Below, piece by piece: positions 35,799 to 47,932 of a DNA stretch of 64,000 nucleotides (position 1 is its first letter; each line of letters starts with the position of its first letter). Source of the stretch: Gossypium raimondii (lineage: Eukaryota; Streptophyta; Magnoliopsida; Malvales; Malvaceae); the NCBI RefSeq assembly GCF_025698545.1, contig NC_068574.1, forward strand, positions 45,222,014 through 45,286,013, in the 5' to 3' direction. The notes beneath the pieces are model-generated. The model saw only the letters and a list, made by a program, of their open reading frames with translations, was not told the DNA's origin and did no database searches. The translations under genes and the position numbers were made by a program.

Positions 35799-36082
35799 TA
35801 AGTAATATGTTGATGCTGTTTTTAAAAAATAAAGTTATACACTATTATTTTTTTATGGTAAGTAAATATTCTATATATTGAATATTCCACGTATTATTGT
35901 TAGATATGAAAAAATAATATATTATGTAAATCTCTAAAATTTTGGTAAAAAATTGATTTAGGAAAAATATTTTATTAAATACTCGACAATTTAATTCTAT
36001 TTTGACTTTTACTATTTTCTTTTATATATTAACTTTAGGAGTTAATAGGAGTATTTTAGATAGTATCAAAAATCAATAGGGG

Positions 36083-37195
36083 TGAAAATACTTTGATTTG
36101 CAATAGTTCAAAATAATTTTGTTCTATCTTCTATTGAAATAGAGAATAGGATAAAAATCTTATAAGAAAGCGAAAACTAAAATAAATAAAAAGCGTAATA
36201 ATGATCTTAGTTAAGGCAATTTGGATTCACCAATCCTACATACACGAAGTCTCACTCAGAGAATGATTCTGTTCAACAATTTATCTAGTAGAACTATTGG
36301 CTTATGCCCAGGGGCGAAGTCAGATTTTTTTTAGGGGGGACCGAAATTAAATTGTAATTTTTACGATGGTAAATTTACAATTTCACCATTTTAATACCTT
36401 ATATCTTTATAATTTTTAAAAGACTAAATTTTTTATCATTTTTAGAGAGGACAAAGTGCAATTTTACCTTTATTAATTTAAAATTTTAAAGGGCCTAAAT
36501 GGAAAATTATAGATTTTAGGGGGCCTACCAACCCCCTTGCTATGCCCCTGCTTAATCCTAATCCACCCCTATAATGAAGAATAATTGCAACCTCAAAGTT
36601 AAATCCAAATGGTCAGAATCACTCTCTTCAAAATCTCATAATACAATCAAGAATAACTCTCCAATAATTGCCTAAGCAAAAGGTGTTTGAACGCATGATA
36701 ATTAGCTTTAAATTTTCTTAAGAAAAACACCCACAAAAAGCACACCCCTACTATGCGATATAACATCCTATAAATAGGTTTTTGTATAATTTTATTCAAC
36801 TTAGTAGTCTTCAACAAATCAATCCTACTTGAAGGAAATCTGATCAGCCCTTTAGCAAAATAGTCACCCATTTAAAGTCAATCTCAATCTGATTAGCTCC
36901 TTATCCCTTAGGAAAGCAAGATAGAATCCTATTCAAAGTCTAACTCTTTTAATTCCTTTAGTTATGCCGCTGCATAAAATTTCTTTTAACTTGTTTAAAT
37001 CTAGTTTCCTTGTTCATAAAAACATTTCTAGCACATCCTCCACTTGCTGCTTAATATAAATAACCAATATTACTTTTATACGAGTCAAAATTGCCAACAA
37101 TACAAGAGATACTTTCATTACTTTAAACATGTTGTTCTAACTTTTGTTCGAGCCAGACATGGAACAATAGAAATAGGAAGTCAAAGTTTCTAACA
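36083..37195 (-). repeat. 3' LTR of the gutted copia element
   Basis: On the minus strand it starts TGTTAGAAACTTTGACTTCC after the purine run AAAAGGGGATAT, and ends AGTATTTTCA. It contains the 242-bp MITE at 36309-36550. The stretch 36083-36680 aligns with 42896-43252. Confidence 0.75.
36309..36550 (+). mobile_element. MITE, hAT-like, copy 2
   Basis: 242 bp with ends CAGGGGC and GCCCCTG. The flanks CTTATGCC (36301-36308) and CTTAATCC (36551-36558) each differ by one base from CTTAAGCC. That is the sequence at the unfilled site in the sister LTR (about 43112-43119). So the target duplication was 8 bp, and the 5' LTR of the same element records the empty site. Confidence 0.85.
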
Positions 37196-37607
37196 ATATC
37201 CCCTTTTAGCATTGCGACAAAACCATGCAACAAATGATTAACACACATAAACAAGGGAACTAGATTATAACTCCCTTTAAGAAAGTTCTTCATCAAGTTT
37301 CATGCTTTAAAACTCCCTCTTTCACCTTGAATCATCAAATCATCATCATGCATAAATCTAGTAAGCAATAACATAAAACAACTTGAACAAAGTATATTTG
37401 CTATCAATCTTGATCTCCCTCTTTTTGGAAAAAATGCCAAAGAGACTCTTCCTCACCATATAGTCTTCTCTAGATTATCTCATCAAAGTGCATAAACATC
37501 CAATATAGTAACAAGGTTTAAGAATAAAACCAAGCATAACCATAACCAACTTCAAGTTTAAAAATTAAACTATGAGCAAATTAAATGCACCAAAATAGTC
37601 AACCAGC
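37196..37607 (-). pseudogene. Copia internal 3' remnant
   Basis: On the minus strand the sequence has KRGRSRLIANILCSSC and MHDDDLMIQGERGSFKAWNL, a text I associate with the region after gag-pol in plant copia elements. It is cut at 37608 by the solo LTR insertion. Confidence 0.4.
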
Positions 37608-37612
37608 AAAAG

Positions 37613-39751
37613 TGTTGGATTTGGTGCTCTGGGTGTAGTATATTTGTGTGTAAACTTGTACTTTTTCGAATAAATTGGTTAATAAAACAAATTCATTGAT
37701 TACATTAATATACTTTATATAATTTTTAACATATGGTTTTTGCACGCAAAGAAAAATGGAAGAAAATATTGCTCATTGGTTGTCTAATGTTTAAACCGAT
37801 ACTAAGCGATATTATGTGGTCCGATCCTAATACGGAAAGAAAACTTGTATTAGTAGACAAACCTAAACATGTCCTTAGTTTAATCAGAACTGAGCAAATC
37901 GATTGAAAAACTAATATGTCGTCTATCAAGTCCAATTGGAGAGATGCTTTATCTTGGGCATCTGAGCGGATGATTCTTAAAAGATAAAGACATAGATGTG
38001 ACTAACTGGATTGACAGTAAATTGGACAAGACCCAAGATGAATAGATTCTGAAACCGTTTATGGATTTATTCACTTGTGACATTCATTGTGTGACATAGC
38101 TAAGTCCTGAGTGGATAACGGACCATGACTCATACATTTTGATGTAAGTAAAAGCTTGATTTCAAATAGAAAATAAACCGAAAGCTGGTGCGTTTGGTGT
38201 ACGACTTCTATAGTATATAGAGTCATTCACAACAATGGAATTCATAACTAAGACATGGGTAAATTATAACCTTGCATTGGCATTTCATGGTTGATGAAAA
38301 GTAAACATGGCCACGAGTCATTCGTCTTTGTGATGAATGACTTGATTACTATTTGATAGTAATTGACTTTTCATGGGGGAAGATGTAATGGTTACCATGA
38401 GATAAAATAGAATCATATTGGGAGAACGAATATTATCCCAAAGAGATTAAGGATATCCTGTGAGGGTAACACACTTATGACAAGGTCATTGGACGAGCAC
38501 TGAGTAGTTGCTTTCGTAATGGCAAGTTGTTGGGGAGAGTTCAATCACGACACTATAGTGGAACGACTTCATGACTAAATGAGTTTATAATTAATAGGCA
38601 AAAAGTTGGAACTTAATTAAAAAATCATTTTAAGCCTCAATTGCATATGTCCAATCAGTCCCTCCACTAACTTGTTGAAATCAGAAATGAATTGCGTGTT
38701 TGAATCAAAATGAACAGAACGAATAGAAATAGAGAAATGAAAAACATTCAGAAATAATTATGATTTTCTCTGAAATGGAGAAATAAAATCATTTGGAAAT
38801 GAATGTGGTTTTCTCAAAATGGAAATGAAAATGAAAATGGAAATGGAAATGAGAAATGATTCATTTGCAAATGTAAATGAATTACTTACAAATGATCATG
38901 AGAATGAGTTTATGTTTTTGAGCTATTTTAAAGTCTGAAAATGAAAATAAACCATTCAATCATAGTGAACAAGTTGAATTGTGAAGTATTAAATATAATT
39001 TTTCAGAAATTTTATTAGGGGTAAAATCGTCATAATTTTACTAGTTGTAAAATTGAGATGGGAACATTATTTAGCATAAATATATTAAATTTTATTTTGA
39101 GAAATATAAAAATAGAATTGGGTTGGATCAAATTACAAAGTACTAGGTCAAAAAGTCTAGGAAGTACTCATAATTGGACCTGATGTGAGAGAGGCCCAAA
39201 AATCCGTCATGGAATATGAAGTAGATGGCAACCCTAATAGGAATACTAAGGGATTTCATCCACCCTACTCCCACTCTAAGTAGGAAGTTGTTTTTTCTAG
39301 CTGAAATAAATCTTTACAATTCAACAAAGATTCAACGTTTTCTCCTTATAACTAGATGACATCGATATAGCTATTTACACAACTTGAAGATATTACTACT
39401 CTGCCAAAAAATAGAGACTTTTATTCTCAACTATTAAATATATTTTTTCGAAACAACAATTTTACCAGTTTCTATTTAAGAAGAGATTTTCTTTTCACAC
39501 AAAAGAAAAGAATTTCTAATTATGTGTTTTGATTCAATTGGTTCGAGCCCACACTCGAAACAATTCGTGGTACGAAAATAGTCGAGAAGATCATTTGGTT
39601 AAAAGATGAGAACGACAAGAATCCGTCTATCCAAAAACACAGGTACGATTTCGGTCTAGTTTTTATTGCTATAAATATCACAAATTGGTTAATTTTCAAA
39701 AAAAAAAAATTTGTGCAAGAAAATCGTTTTCAAATCGAATTTTTTCTAATA
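37613..39751 (+). mobile_element. Solo LTR, copia-like
   Basis: 2,139 bp starting TGTTGGATTTGG and ending TTCTAATA (the final CA has changed to TA). It is flanked by a 5-bp duplication AAAAG (37608-37612 and 39752-39756). A GAAAATGAAAATGG repeat lies near 38820-38860. No reading frame of note; the 37726-37935 frame on the minus strand has no motif. Confidence 0.75.
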
Positions 39752-39756
39752 AAAAG

Positions 39757-40190
39757 TAGAAACAAACAACCAATTTAGCATAAACATTTGTTGCTACCAT
39801 CTTCTCTCTCTATCACTTTTATTTTGTTCCAGTGTCTATTATAACAAAGTTTCAAACATCCCTATTTACTTTAGTTTGGTCCTTCGAACATTCAATGTTT
39901 TCATTAGTCTCATCATTGTCTCAAAATAAATCCAGTTAAATAAATGACAATGATCTAATTAAATAATGTTGCTCTATTCAAAATAATAAATATCTTTTTT
40001 TATCAAAGATTTATCCTTCCAAAAATATAGCCTTAATGTCATAAATCAAGGATAATTTAAGTCAACCATAAATCAACCAGTGTATAAGTAGAAATTTTTA
40101 AAAATAAAGCAAATATCATAGTACAATTACTCCCTCTTACTCTATTCTCCTATCGTATTTTTGCATCAAGTTTTAATTAAGGGGACGAGG
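39757..40190. other. Unassigned AT-rich copia interior
   Basis: 434 bp between the solo LTR and the next LTR-like block, continuing the copia interior. No motif recognised. Confidence 0.4.
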
Positions 40191-42148
40191 TGTTACACCT
40201 TTAACAAGAGGGCTAATATTGTGATGAATGAGATTTACATAAGTGTCTTTACCGTAATGAGTTGGCTCATGGAATCTGGGTAGGTGTGATAAGTTGTATT
40301 GTAGGCGCGAGTATGGTCATTGTCTAATACCTTCCTATTATATGATTCTAGTACTGACAAATCTGCGTCATATGAAAATATAGAAAGAACCTTTATTTGT
40401 GATACCTCCGATAGGGCATTTTTATTACAAATCAGACTGGCAGATCAGGACCTAACCTTGTAGGCGAATACGATATGTGTAAGACCCATGGCATCATTTG
40501 GTAACACGCCAAGATGGTGAGATGGTGTAAGACCATGTGAGTGAGGCTCCACGGCATCCATTGTGTTGGTCTACTAGGACAGTAAATACAAAGGCTAGCA
40601 TGACAAAGATGTAATCCGTTGAGACATTAAACACGAGGTCCATTAGGATTGTAAACTCGAGAATTCACTAGCAAGCTTTTATGGCGTATCATTTGGAAAA
40701 CCTTTGTGGAAAATTCTCTGGAAAACCTTTGTGGCGTATCATTTGAAAAGCCTTTGTGGCAAATTCTTTGGAAAGTTGTTGTGGGAACTTGGGGTATGTG
40801 GAATGTTGGTGGTGCAAGTGTCCGCCAAACTTCGAATTTCTTAAGTTCGATATTGAAGTCATCTAGGATTCTACCACTTGAATTAAATGTTAAATTCTTC
40901 AAGTAAGTTCGGTTGTCTTGACTGATTTGAAAATACGATGTAACTGGTATTATAATAATTATTGGATTCTGTGAAGGAAGACATTAAGAGTAGCATCCGC
41001 TGAGTATCATTCTAGGAAGTGTAACCAACTATTATTTGCAAAGAAATTATGTAATGGGATTCGAAATATGGTGTGAGGTAGGGGTGAGTATTCGGTCGAG
41101 TCGAGTCAAATCGAGTCAAAAAATTTCGAGTCAAGTCGAGTTAACAAATCCTATTATTTTATACTCAATGTTGCATTTACATGGACCGATTATTTAACTA
41201 GTAGACAAAGTACAAGATTATTTAACTACATAAATAATATAATGATTTTGTCTTTTAACTTAATAGGTAAACATTTATCAAAACAATATAGTTTTGCCTT
41301 TTAACATAATGATTATGACTTTTAACTTTTAAAAAAAGTAAATATTTATCAAAACAACTTAGTTTTGCCTTTTCTTATTCGAATTTTTAGATAACTCAAA
41401 TTGTATAATTCATATTCTAGTTAAACCGAAAAACTTAATTTTTTATTGGATTTGATCCGAATAACTTGATTAACTCAAATAACTTGAACTATTTAATTCA
41501 AATTTTGAATTTTTTATCGAATTTTTCGAATCAAATCGGATTTTTCTCACCCCTAGTGTGAGGTATGTGATCCACCAGTTGCGTGAAATGAGTATAAGAT
41601 GGTTAAGTGCAAAGATTGACGTATGGTTATCTGCTAACCAAGAATTAGAAAAGTATCCGCCAAGGTCTTCGAAGGAAACCAAACCCTTGAGTTAAGAAAT
41701 TTTACAACACCGTTAAAAGATATTAATGAGTGAGGCGTACTAAGTTCCTTTGAACTTATATAAGTGTTTTAGTAAACACGTCTAAGAATCGAACCAGTAC
41801 GTCGAGAGGGACCAAGCCAGGGATGCGCTATGGTGGTAGATCGGAGGCAATATTATGCATACAAAGGGACATTCTTAGAAATATGTTTTTCAAATGACAA
41901 TTAGTAATACTCGCTACAAATATGTTTGTTAAATCAAACATCTATGTTGTAAGGTTTTATACTACCTTTGAAAGTCTGTGACAAACGATAAATGTTTTAT
42001 TCAAACTTATTGTCTTAGAAAGGATTTTAAATAAATAAGAGGTACATTCAGTATGGATTTCGTAAATTGTAAAATTTTGCTAAGTATGTAAGTATGGTGA
42101 CATCTTATATTCGAAACTGGTAAATCGAGTCAGGTATAGGGTGTTACA
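40191..42148. mobile_element. LTR-like block (Ty3/gypsy type), probably a solo LTR
   Basis: It begins TGTTACACCTTTAAC and ends GGTATAGGGTGTTACA, like cotton Tekay-type LTRs. It contains phrases such as GTGTAAGACCATGTGAGTG and AAGACCCATGGCATCA that are common in them. It hosts the MITE at 41079-41555. The flanks CGAGG and GTTAT do not match, so either the ends are misplaced or the duplication is lost. Confidence 0.5.
41079..41555. mobile_element. hAT-type MITE
   Basis: 477 bp with perfect 10-bp inverted ends TAGGGGTGAG and CTCACCCCTA. It has a perfect 8-bp target duplication GTGTGAGG (41071-41078 and 41556-41563). Next to each end lie TCGA-rich repeats (TCGAGTCGAGTCAAATCGAG on the left). It encodes nothing. 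Confidence 0.9.
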
Positions 42149-42249
42149 GTTATCTAGGTGTTATTCTATCAATTGTTGTAACATTGGATTGAATGTTGCT
42201 TATATTTCTCCATATTTGATCATTTATCAACTAGTAACGATGAGATCTA

Positions 42250-42800
42250 ATTTGTTTAGCCTTACCACAATAGAAACAAACATGTTTTTTTTTATTCTTA
42301 ATTTTACCTACTCTAAATAAGAAATAACGACAAACAATTTAACAAAATTCATAGGAGATAAGTTCCTTACCAAATTCACAATGACTAGGCTTGAATCTTT
42401 CAACAATTGAGATCTCATTACTTTAGCTTTCATATTTTTTTTAGAATGAATTTGGCATCATTTAACTCTTACTCATTTGCTTGCAAAGTTGCATCAATTT
42501 TAGCAATCATCTCATTCTTTTCCTTAATAGTTTCGTCAAGCATTCCATTAGCCTTATTAAGATTAGCAATCACATCATATTTTTCTTTGATTGTCTCTAC
42601 AACTTTCTATTTTCACCTTTAAGTGTCTCTACAACTTTCTTATTTTCACCTTTAAGTCTAACATCTTCGTCCTCTAAGGCTCGATTTAATTGACATAATC
42701 GATTCCAATTATCCATCATTGACTGGTAAGCTTTCTTTAAGCTATTGAAAGGAATATCATTACGACTACTTGAATAATGTGCTTCAATCACCAAATATGA
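42250..42800 (-). pseudogene. Copia gag remnant
   Basis: The clean minus-strand stretch 42597-42794 reads KKAYQSMMDNWNRLCQLNRA followed by LEDEDVRLKGENKKV, a coiled-coil-like segment found near the end of copia gag. Further on, near 42260-42282, the frame contains CFYCGKAKQIRSH, a zinc knuckle start (C-x2-C). The interval between has stops. It ends at the LTR-like block. Confidence 0.6.
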
Positions 42801-42878
42801 AGTAAAATAGAGTGACCTTTGTTTTTAAATTTCATTATTGCAAACCATAGTCAAGATCCCTTCAAGTATATCTAAATT

Positions 42879-42893
42879 CAAGATCTAATACCA
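42879..42893 (-). other. Primer binding site, Met-tRNA type, copia
   Basis: On the minus strand TGGTATTAGATCTTG directly follows the 5' LTR. The consensus TGGTATCAGAGC is met in the first half. Confidence 0.65.
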
Positions 42894-42895
42894 AT

Positions 42896-43252
42896 TAAAA
42901 ATACTTCGGTTTGCAGTAGTTTAAAATAGTTTTATTCTATCTTCTATTGGAACAAAGAATAGGAAAAAATCTTATGAGCGGAGTAAGTGAAAACTGAAAC
43001 AAATAAGTATGCAAGTGATATTTGTTAGCACGGTTTAGATTCACCAATCCTATGCCTATGGAGTCTCACTCAAAGAATGATTTTTTCAATAATTTATCCG
43101 ATACAACTATTGGCTTAAGCCTAATCGATCCTTACAATGATGGATGATTGCAACCCAAAAGTCGAACCCAAATTGACACAATCACTCTCTCCAATATCTC
43201 ATAATACAATCAAGAATAACTCTCCAATAAATGCCAGAGTAAAAGGTGTAAA
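42896..43252 (-). repeat. Truncated 5' LTR of the gutted copia element
   Basis: It aligns with 36083-36680 of the 3' LTR but lacks the MITE, and similarity stops at AAAAGGTGT (about 43252). The other two thirds of the LTR are absent. Confidence 0.7.
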
Positions 43253-43794
43253 ATATATAATTCAATCTTGCTTTCGTTCCTATCTCTTTACTCATGTTGC
43301 GAGATTTTGGTTTTAAGTAATTTGATATACTAACATATAGTTATTTTAATTTTAATTAATTAATTCACCTAATAAAACATAAAGTATATATGTTTAAAAG
43401 TATTTTATTTTATTTTCAATATAATAATTGAACTTAGATAATTTGCATTTAAAAACAAAGTATGATTCGCAAATCAATAAAATTTTATCAAAAATTAGTA
43501 AAGGAAATAAATCACAAACTTAAATAAATCAATATTTCAACTTTACCATTAAATTAAAGCATGGTAGGCATTTCCATAAAGTATTTTATTGCAAATACAA
43601 AATAATATCATTTTAATAAAAATTATGAAATAACAAACTCATAAAGATAATAAAATAAAAATAATATATAGCAATTGCAAATAATAAATAAATAAAAGTT
43701 CAATCTAAAAACAAGGGTTATTTCTTTGTTGCTATTGAGAAATGCTTTTAAAAAGTGTTATGAAAAATACTTTTGAAAAATTCGGTTTAAGATT
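43253..43794. other. AT-rich flank, possibly an older MITE carrying the Harbinger site
   Basis: No gene. The last 60 bases (TTGAGAAATGCTTTTAAAAA and on) are inverted relative to the right flank of the Harbinger element (58699-58740, AAAGTATTTTTGAGAAATAA). This suggests that the Harbinger element landed in a small older inverted-repeat element. Confidence 0.35.
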
Positions 43795-43989
43795 TAACAT
43801 CATGTTTAGTTGGGTGTAATCCTATAACTTTACTTGTCTATTCGGTGGGCCCAAGTTATTACTTTGTTTGGTTACGGGAGTTAGCTAATTGGCCCGTAAA
43901 TGGAAACGGACGCTATTACGGGACGACCCATAATAGCCATTTCGTGACATAAGCTAAGAATAGGGATTCCATTCAGGATGGAATGAAAA

Positions 43990-45609
43990 TGAAATCAAGA
44001 CTGGACCAAAATATCCCCTCTTCATCTCGTTCGCTCGCTCACTTTCCTCAATTACTTTCCCGAAATTGAAACTTGCGTTTGAAATCAACCACTTGTAGAG
44101 GCTCGTTTGCTTGCTTCCAATTGTTCATTCTGATTGAAAGGTAAGTTATGTTAAATTTTTCATATTATTTGTTCCATATCTTCATCTCTCTTTAAAAGTT
44201 TTTTTTTTTAGGATTTTTTCCCCTGAATTTGGCTTAATTTGGGTATGATCTTTTTTTTTTCTAGATTAACAAAGAAATGTGAAGATTTAAAAAATAAATT
44301 TGTTTTTTATGGTCTTTCTTTTTCCTCGACTGTTACTCTGCCAATGTTTTTTTTTTTGTTTCCCAAATGAACCAAAAATTTGTAGAAATAAAAAATTACT
44401 TTTATCAAGTCTTTTGCTTTTTGTTTTCCCTTAAGTTTTCATTAATCTGGCAATGTTATTTTTTCCCAAATTAAAAAATTCAAAATTTCCAGAAAAAATT
44501 GATTTGTTTTAAGATTTATTTGTTGTCTTCTACTAAAATTTCCTTTTATGTTTCCAAATTTGGCAAATTAAATATGGTTTTAGTTTGTTGTTTACTTCCT
44601 TCAACAGTTGCTTCATTGTTTTTTGTATGATTTCTTAATCTGTAAAAATTTCGCAACTGATTTATTGGTTATTCTGGAATTATATTAATTTGTCATTTTA
44701 TTTTTATTTTACAAATAAGCAATTTGGAAGTCTACGATTTCTACTGTTGTTTTTCAGAAAAACTTGTCTTTTGAATGTAAATTGAGAAACTAGATTTGGG
44801 TATTTGCACTTTTATTTCGATATGGTTAAATTTGTCTTTTGTTCAATGTATTGGTTTGATTATTTGGCTATAATTTAGATTTAGCAAAATTTTAAATGGT
44901 TATTTTGATTTAGCAGAAGTTAGTTTCCAAAACTTTCACATACTAATCAAATGACTATAAATTATATTTAACAGAAGTTTGATATGGTTAAAATGACTGT
45001 AAATATAATGAGATAATGGATTGTTTGGAATAAATTTAAAATTTAGAAGAAGTTATTGGTTTGATTGTTTGGTTGTAATTTGCATTTCTGTAATTGCTTG
45101 AATTGATTGCTAGGTGCCAATTTGTTTTGTGTTCAATTATTGCCAATGTTATAAACTAGAAATGAACTGATTGCCAAATATGTCATGTTGTTGTGTTCAA
45201 TTATCTGCAATTGGTCTGTAAGACTAACTTAATTACATCTGTAAATTGGTGTTCATTGAATGAAAATGGAAATGAATTGAAAGTGCTAAATTTAATATGA
45301 TCCACATTACATGTTGGGAAATGAAAATGAAAATGTAGTTGGACATGCATAACTTCATTTCCAAACATTTTAACGTCATATTGCAGAAGTAAAAAATGAA
45401 CTGATTACTGCCAATTGAAACTTTGCTTGCTAATTGAAAATTTTAGAATTGTTTAAGTCCGACTAACTTTATTTTGCATATTGTTTTTATGTTTATAATT
45501 CCATAATGTTTTCTTAATGTTTCAAACTTCTTTATTCATAATTAAAATATAATGCATCAATTTATGTTATAGTAATGGTGTATTTGCCTTTAATAGTACA
45601 AAGTGAGAG
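43990..45609 (+). other. Harbinger 5' noncoding region with probable leader intron
   Basis: A short exon-like stretch to about 44140 ends GAAAG then GTAAGTTATG, a strong donor site. The T-rich sequence to about 45600 would be the intron before the transposase. No other gene is visible here. Confidence 0.45.
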
Positions 45610-46956
45610 ATGAAAAAGAATTGGTCTTGCATTACAAGTATGGTTGCAAATGTGCACAGTTGCGAGTTGATTTTTAGCTATGTTGGGTGTCGTCTTTAGC
45701 CTGCATACTTATAGACCAATGATTAGATCATATATTTTATATATTTATGCACAACAAAATTATGTGAAAAGACTTGTACATGCTAGTGACGAAACCTGTA
45801 TTGAACAAGTTAGAATGAATAGATTTACATTTAAAAAAAAAAACTATGTGAGATATTAAAAACTTTAGGAGGATTAAACTCGTTAAGGAACATGCTTGTT
45901 GATGAGCAAGTGGCAATGTTCTTACATATCATTTCTCATCACCTTAAAAATCGAGTTATCAAACATCACTTTAATAGATCTGGGAAAATTGTTAGCAGAT
46001 CATTTCACAATGTTTTAAATGTTGTCATATGCTTACCAGATGTGTTATTTAAAAAGGCAAAGCCAATTACTGCTAATTCTACAGACCCAATGTGGAAATG
46101 GTTCAAGATATTGGAGTGGATTCCATATATAGCTTGTACATGATTCACTTAATTTAGATTTAAATATAGTATCCTAACTCGAAAATTTTAAACTATTTTT
46201 GTAGAATTGCTTAGGTGCTTTACATAGGACCCAAATTAAGATAAGGGTTCCAAAAGTTGATAAACCTAAACATCGAACGCGAAAAGGTGACATATAAGTA
46301 AATATGTTAGGTGTTTGTACATTTGATATGCAATTTGTTTATGTTCTTCCTGGTTGGGAAGGTTCTGTTGCTAATGGATAAGTTTTTCGAGATGCCATTA
46401 GTAGGAGACATGGACTAAAATTTCCTCATGGTAAAGTGCAGAATTGGAGGAATTTGAATTAATTTTTAAGATCATACTTTTTTTGGGAAAGTTATTCATG
46501 ATAAATAGTTTTTTTTTCTTTTTTATTGGTTGTTATTATCTAGATGTTGGTTACACAAATTGTGATGGCTTTCTTGTGCCTTTTAGGGGACAAAGATATA
46601 TTTTGAATGAATGGCGCTAGGGTCACGAACCAAGTACTCCAAAATAATTTTTCAATATGAAACATGCTTCAACGTGCAATGTTATTGAAAGATGCTTTGG
46701 GTTATTAAAACTTAGATGGAAAATATTTAGGAGTCCATCATTTTATCCTATGAAGGTGCATAATAGAATCATTATTGCATGTTGTTTGCTCCATAAGTTT
46801 ATTCGAATCTATAAGAGTCTTGATCCTATTGAAGTAGAGTCGGGAGAAGGATTTCCTAATAATGTGATAGAGGATGATGAACCGAATATCGTAAATATTC
46901 ATCCATCGGATGTATTGGCTATTGGGAGGATGGAAATAGTCAATCAAATGTTTTAG
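45610..46956 (+). pseudogene. PIF/Harbinger transposase (HARBI1-like nuclease), degenerate
   Basis: The frame opens at 45610, soon meets stops, and is readable from 45892. VDEQVAMFLHIISHHLKNRV and SGKIVSRSFHNVLNVVICLP form the helix-rich N-terminal half, and TDPMWKWFK ends the exon near 46110. After an intron-like gap the core reads NCLGALHRTQIKIRVPKVDK. The first catalytic Asp of the GALDGT motif is His here. VYVLPGWEGSVANG and DVGYTNCDGFLVPFRGQRY (second Asp) follow, then NVIERCFGLLKLRWKIF (catalytic Glu). Stops interrupt it at several points. The enzyme would cut and rejoin the transposon ends in the nucleus together with the Myb-like protein. Confidence 0.85.
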
Positions 46957-47644
46957 AAATGACAAGTATCTAGAAATTAGTTAGATTTATTAAAACACAT
47001 AAGGTTAATTTATTTATATTATTTCATGTATCTATTTTACTGAAACTTTGTTGTTGTTTGCATTGTCATTATTTATTGTCTTGAACTTGTTGAATTACAT
47101 CTTTAATTTATTTTCTTCTTGTTCAAGATGACTCCTATTTTCAGTCAAATTTAAGAAATAATCTTTTAGTTAAACTCTGTTTATTTATTTCATCAAACAC
47201 CGATTAGTTTAGATTATTTTATTATTATTTAACATATGAATTTAGCCTATAAATAGGCTCTTTTACAAACTTAGTAAAAACACCCATTAGAGATTAGAAC
47301 TCATAACACATTTAGAGAATTTTGTGTTTACGTTTTGAGGGTTCTTTGTTTTCGGGTTTTTCGGGGTTTAGTTTCTATCTCCATCTTTTGTACTCTTCAT
47401 TCTTTTGCCATTATAGTAAAATTATCTTTGCACATGGTTTTTTATCCTCTTTGGAGGAGTTTTTCCATGTTAAATTTGTGTGTTCAATTTCTCAATTTAT
47501 TCCACTATTTTTTGTTACTTGTTGCTTAATCGGGTCGATCCCTAACACTTCTAATTCATCATGTCTTATAATTTTATAAAGCGTTTACCTTTTGATTCAT
47601 AATATCAAACCTAATTTTAATTTGCATTTTTTCTTAAGATAGTT

Positions 47645-47932
47645 ATGTTAGGCTTTTCACAACCAATTACAACTTCATCTCAAAATTCTCGAATAACCAA
47701 AACGAAATGGGTTTCAGAAAAAGATGTTGCGTTGGTTGCCTGTATGGCTGACTTGCGTAATGTTAGAACTTTTAATGTAGATACAGGATTAAAGGTCGAT
47801 TATTTAATCTTGAATCTAGGATTAGGATATTGAAAAAAGAATGGGCAATCATTTACGATATGGTTAGAGGAAAAGAAAATAAAGGCTTTGGTTAGGACAA
47901 ACATATGTAGATGGTTGTTGCTGAAGATGTTG
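47645..47932 (+). pseudogene. Harbinger Myb/SANT-like gene, 5' part
   Basis: The ATG at 47645 opens MLGFSQPITTSSQNSRI, then TKTKWVSEKDVALVACMADL, the start of a Myb/SANT-like DNA-binding domain of the type found in Harbinger second genes. A frameshift near 47790 is followed by ILKKEWAIIYDMVRGKENKG and MVVAEDVV in another frame. The gene stops at the duplication TGTTG (47928-47932), where the LTR element is inserted, and resumes at 57318. Such proteins bind the transposon ends and bring the transposase into the nucleus. Confidence 0.8.

Larger units (their letters stand above)
36083..43252 (-). mobile_element. Gutted Ty1/copia element (minus strand)
   Basis: Two related LTRs in the same orientation bound the block: a complete 3' LTR (36083-37195) and a truncated 5' LTR (42896-43252). 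Next to the 5' LTR is a Met-tRNA-type primer site and a gag remnant. Next to the 3' LTR is a polypurine tract. Nearly all of pol is missing. The interior now holds a solo LTR (37613-39751) and an LTR-like block with a MITE (40191-42148), and the 3' LTR holds another MITE. The outer target duplication cannot be read because the 5' LTR is cut short. Confidence 0.7.

Noticed and set aside
40191..42148. Calling this a confirmed solo LTR
   Set aside because: The ends look right, but the flanking 5-mers (CGAGG and GTTAT) do not match. It is kept as LTR-like only.
43858..43880. TTACTTTGTTTGGTTACGGG as the left end of the Harbinger element
   Set aside because: It would need TTA as duplication, but the right side has TAA. 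The end at 43798 gives matching TAA copies and a better match to the right end.
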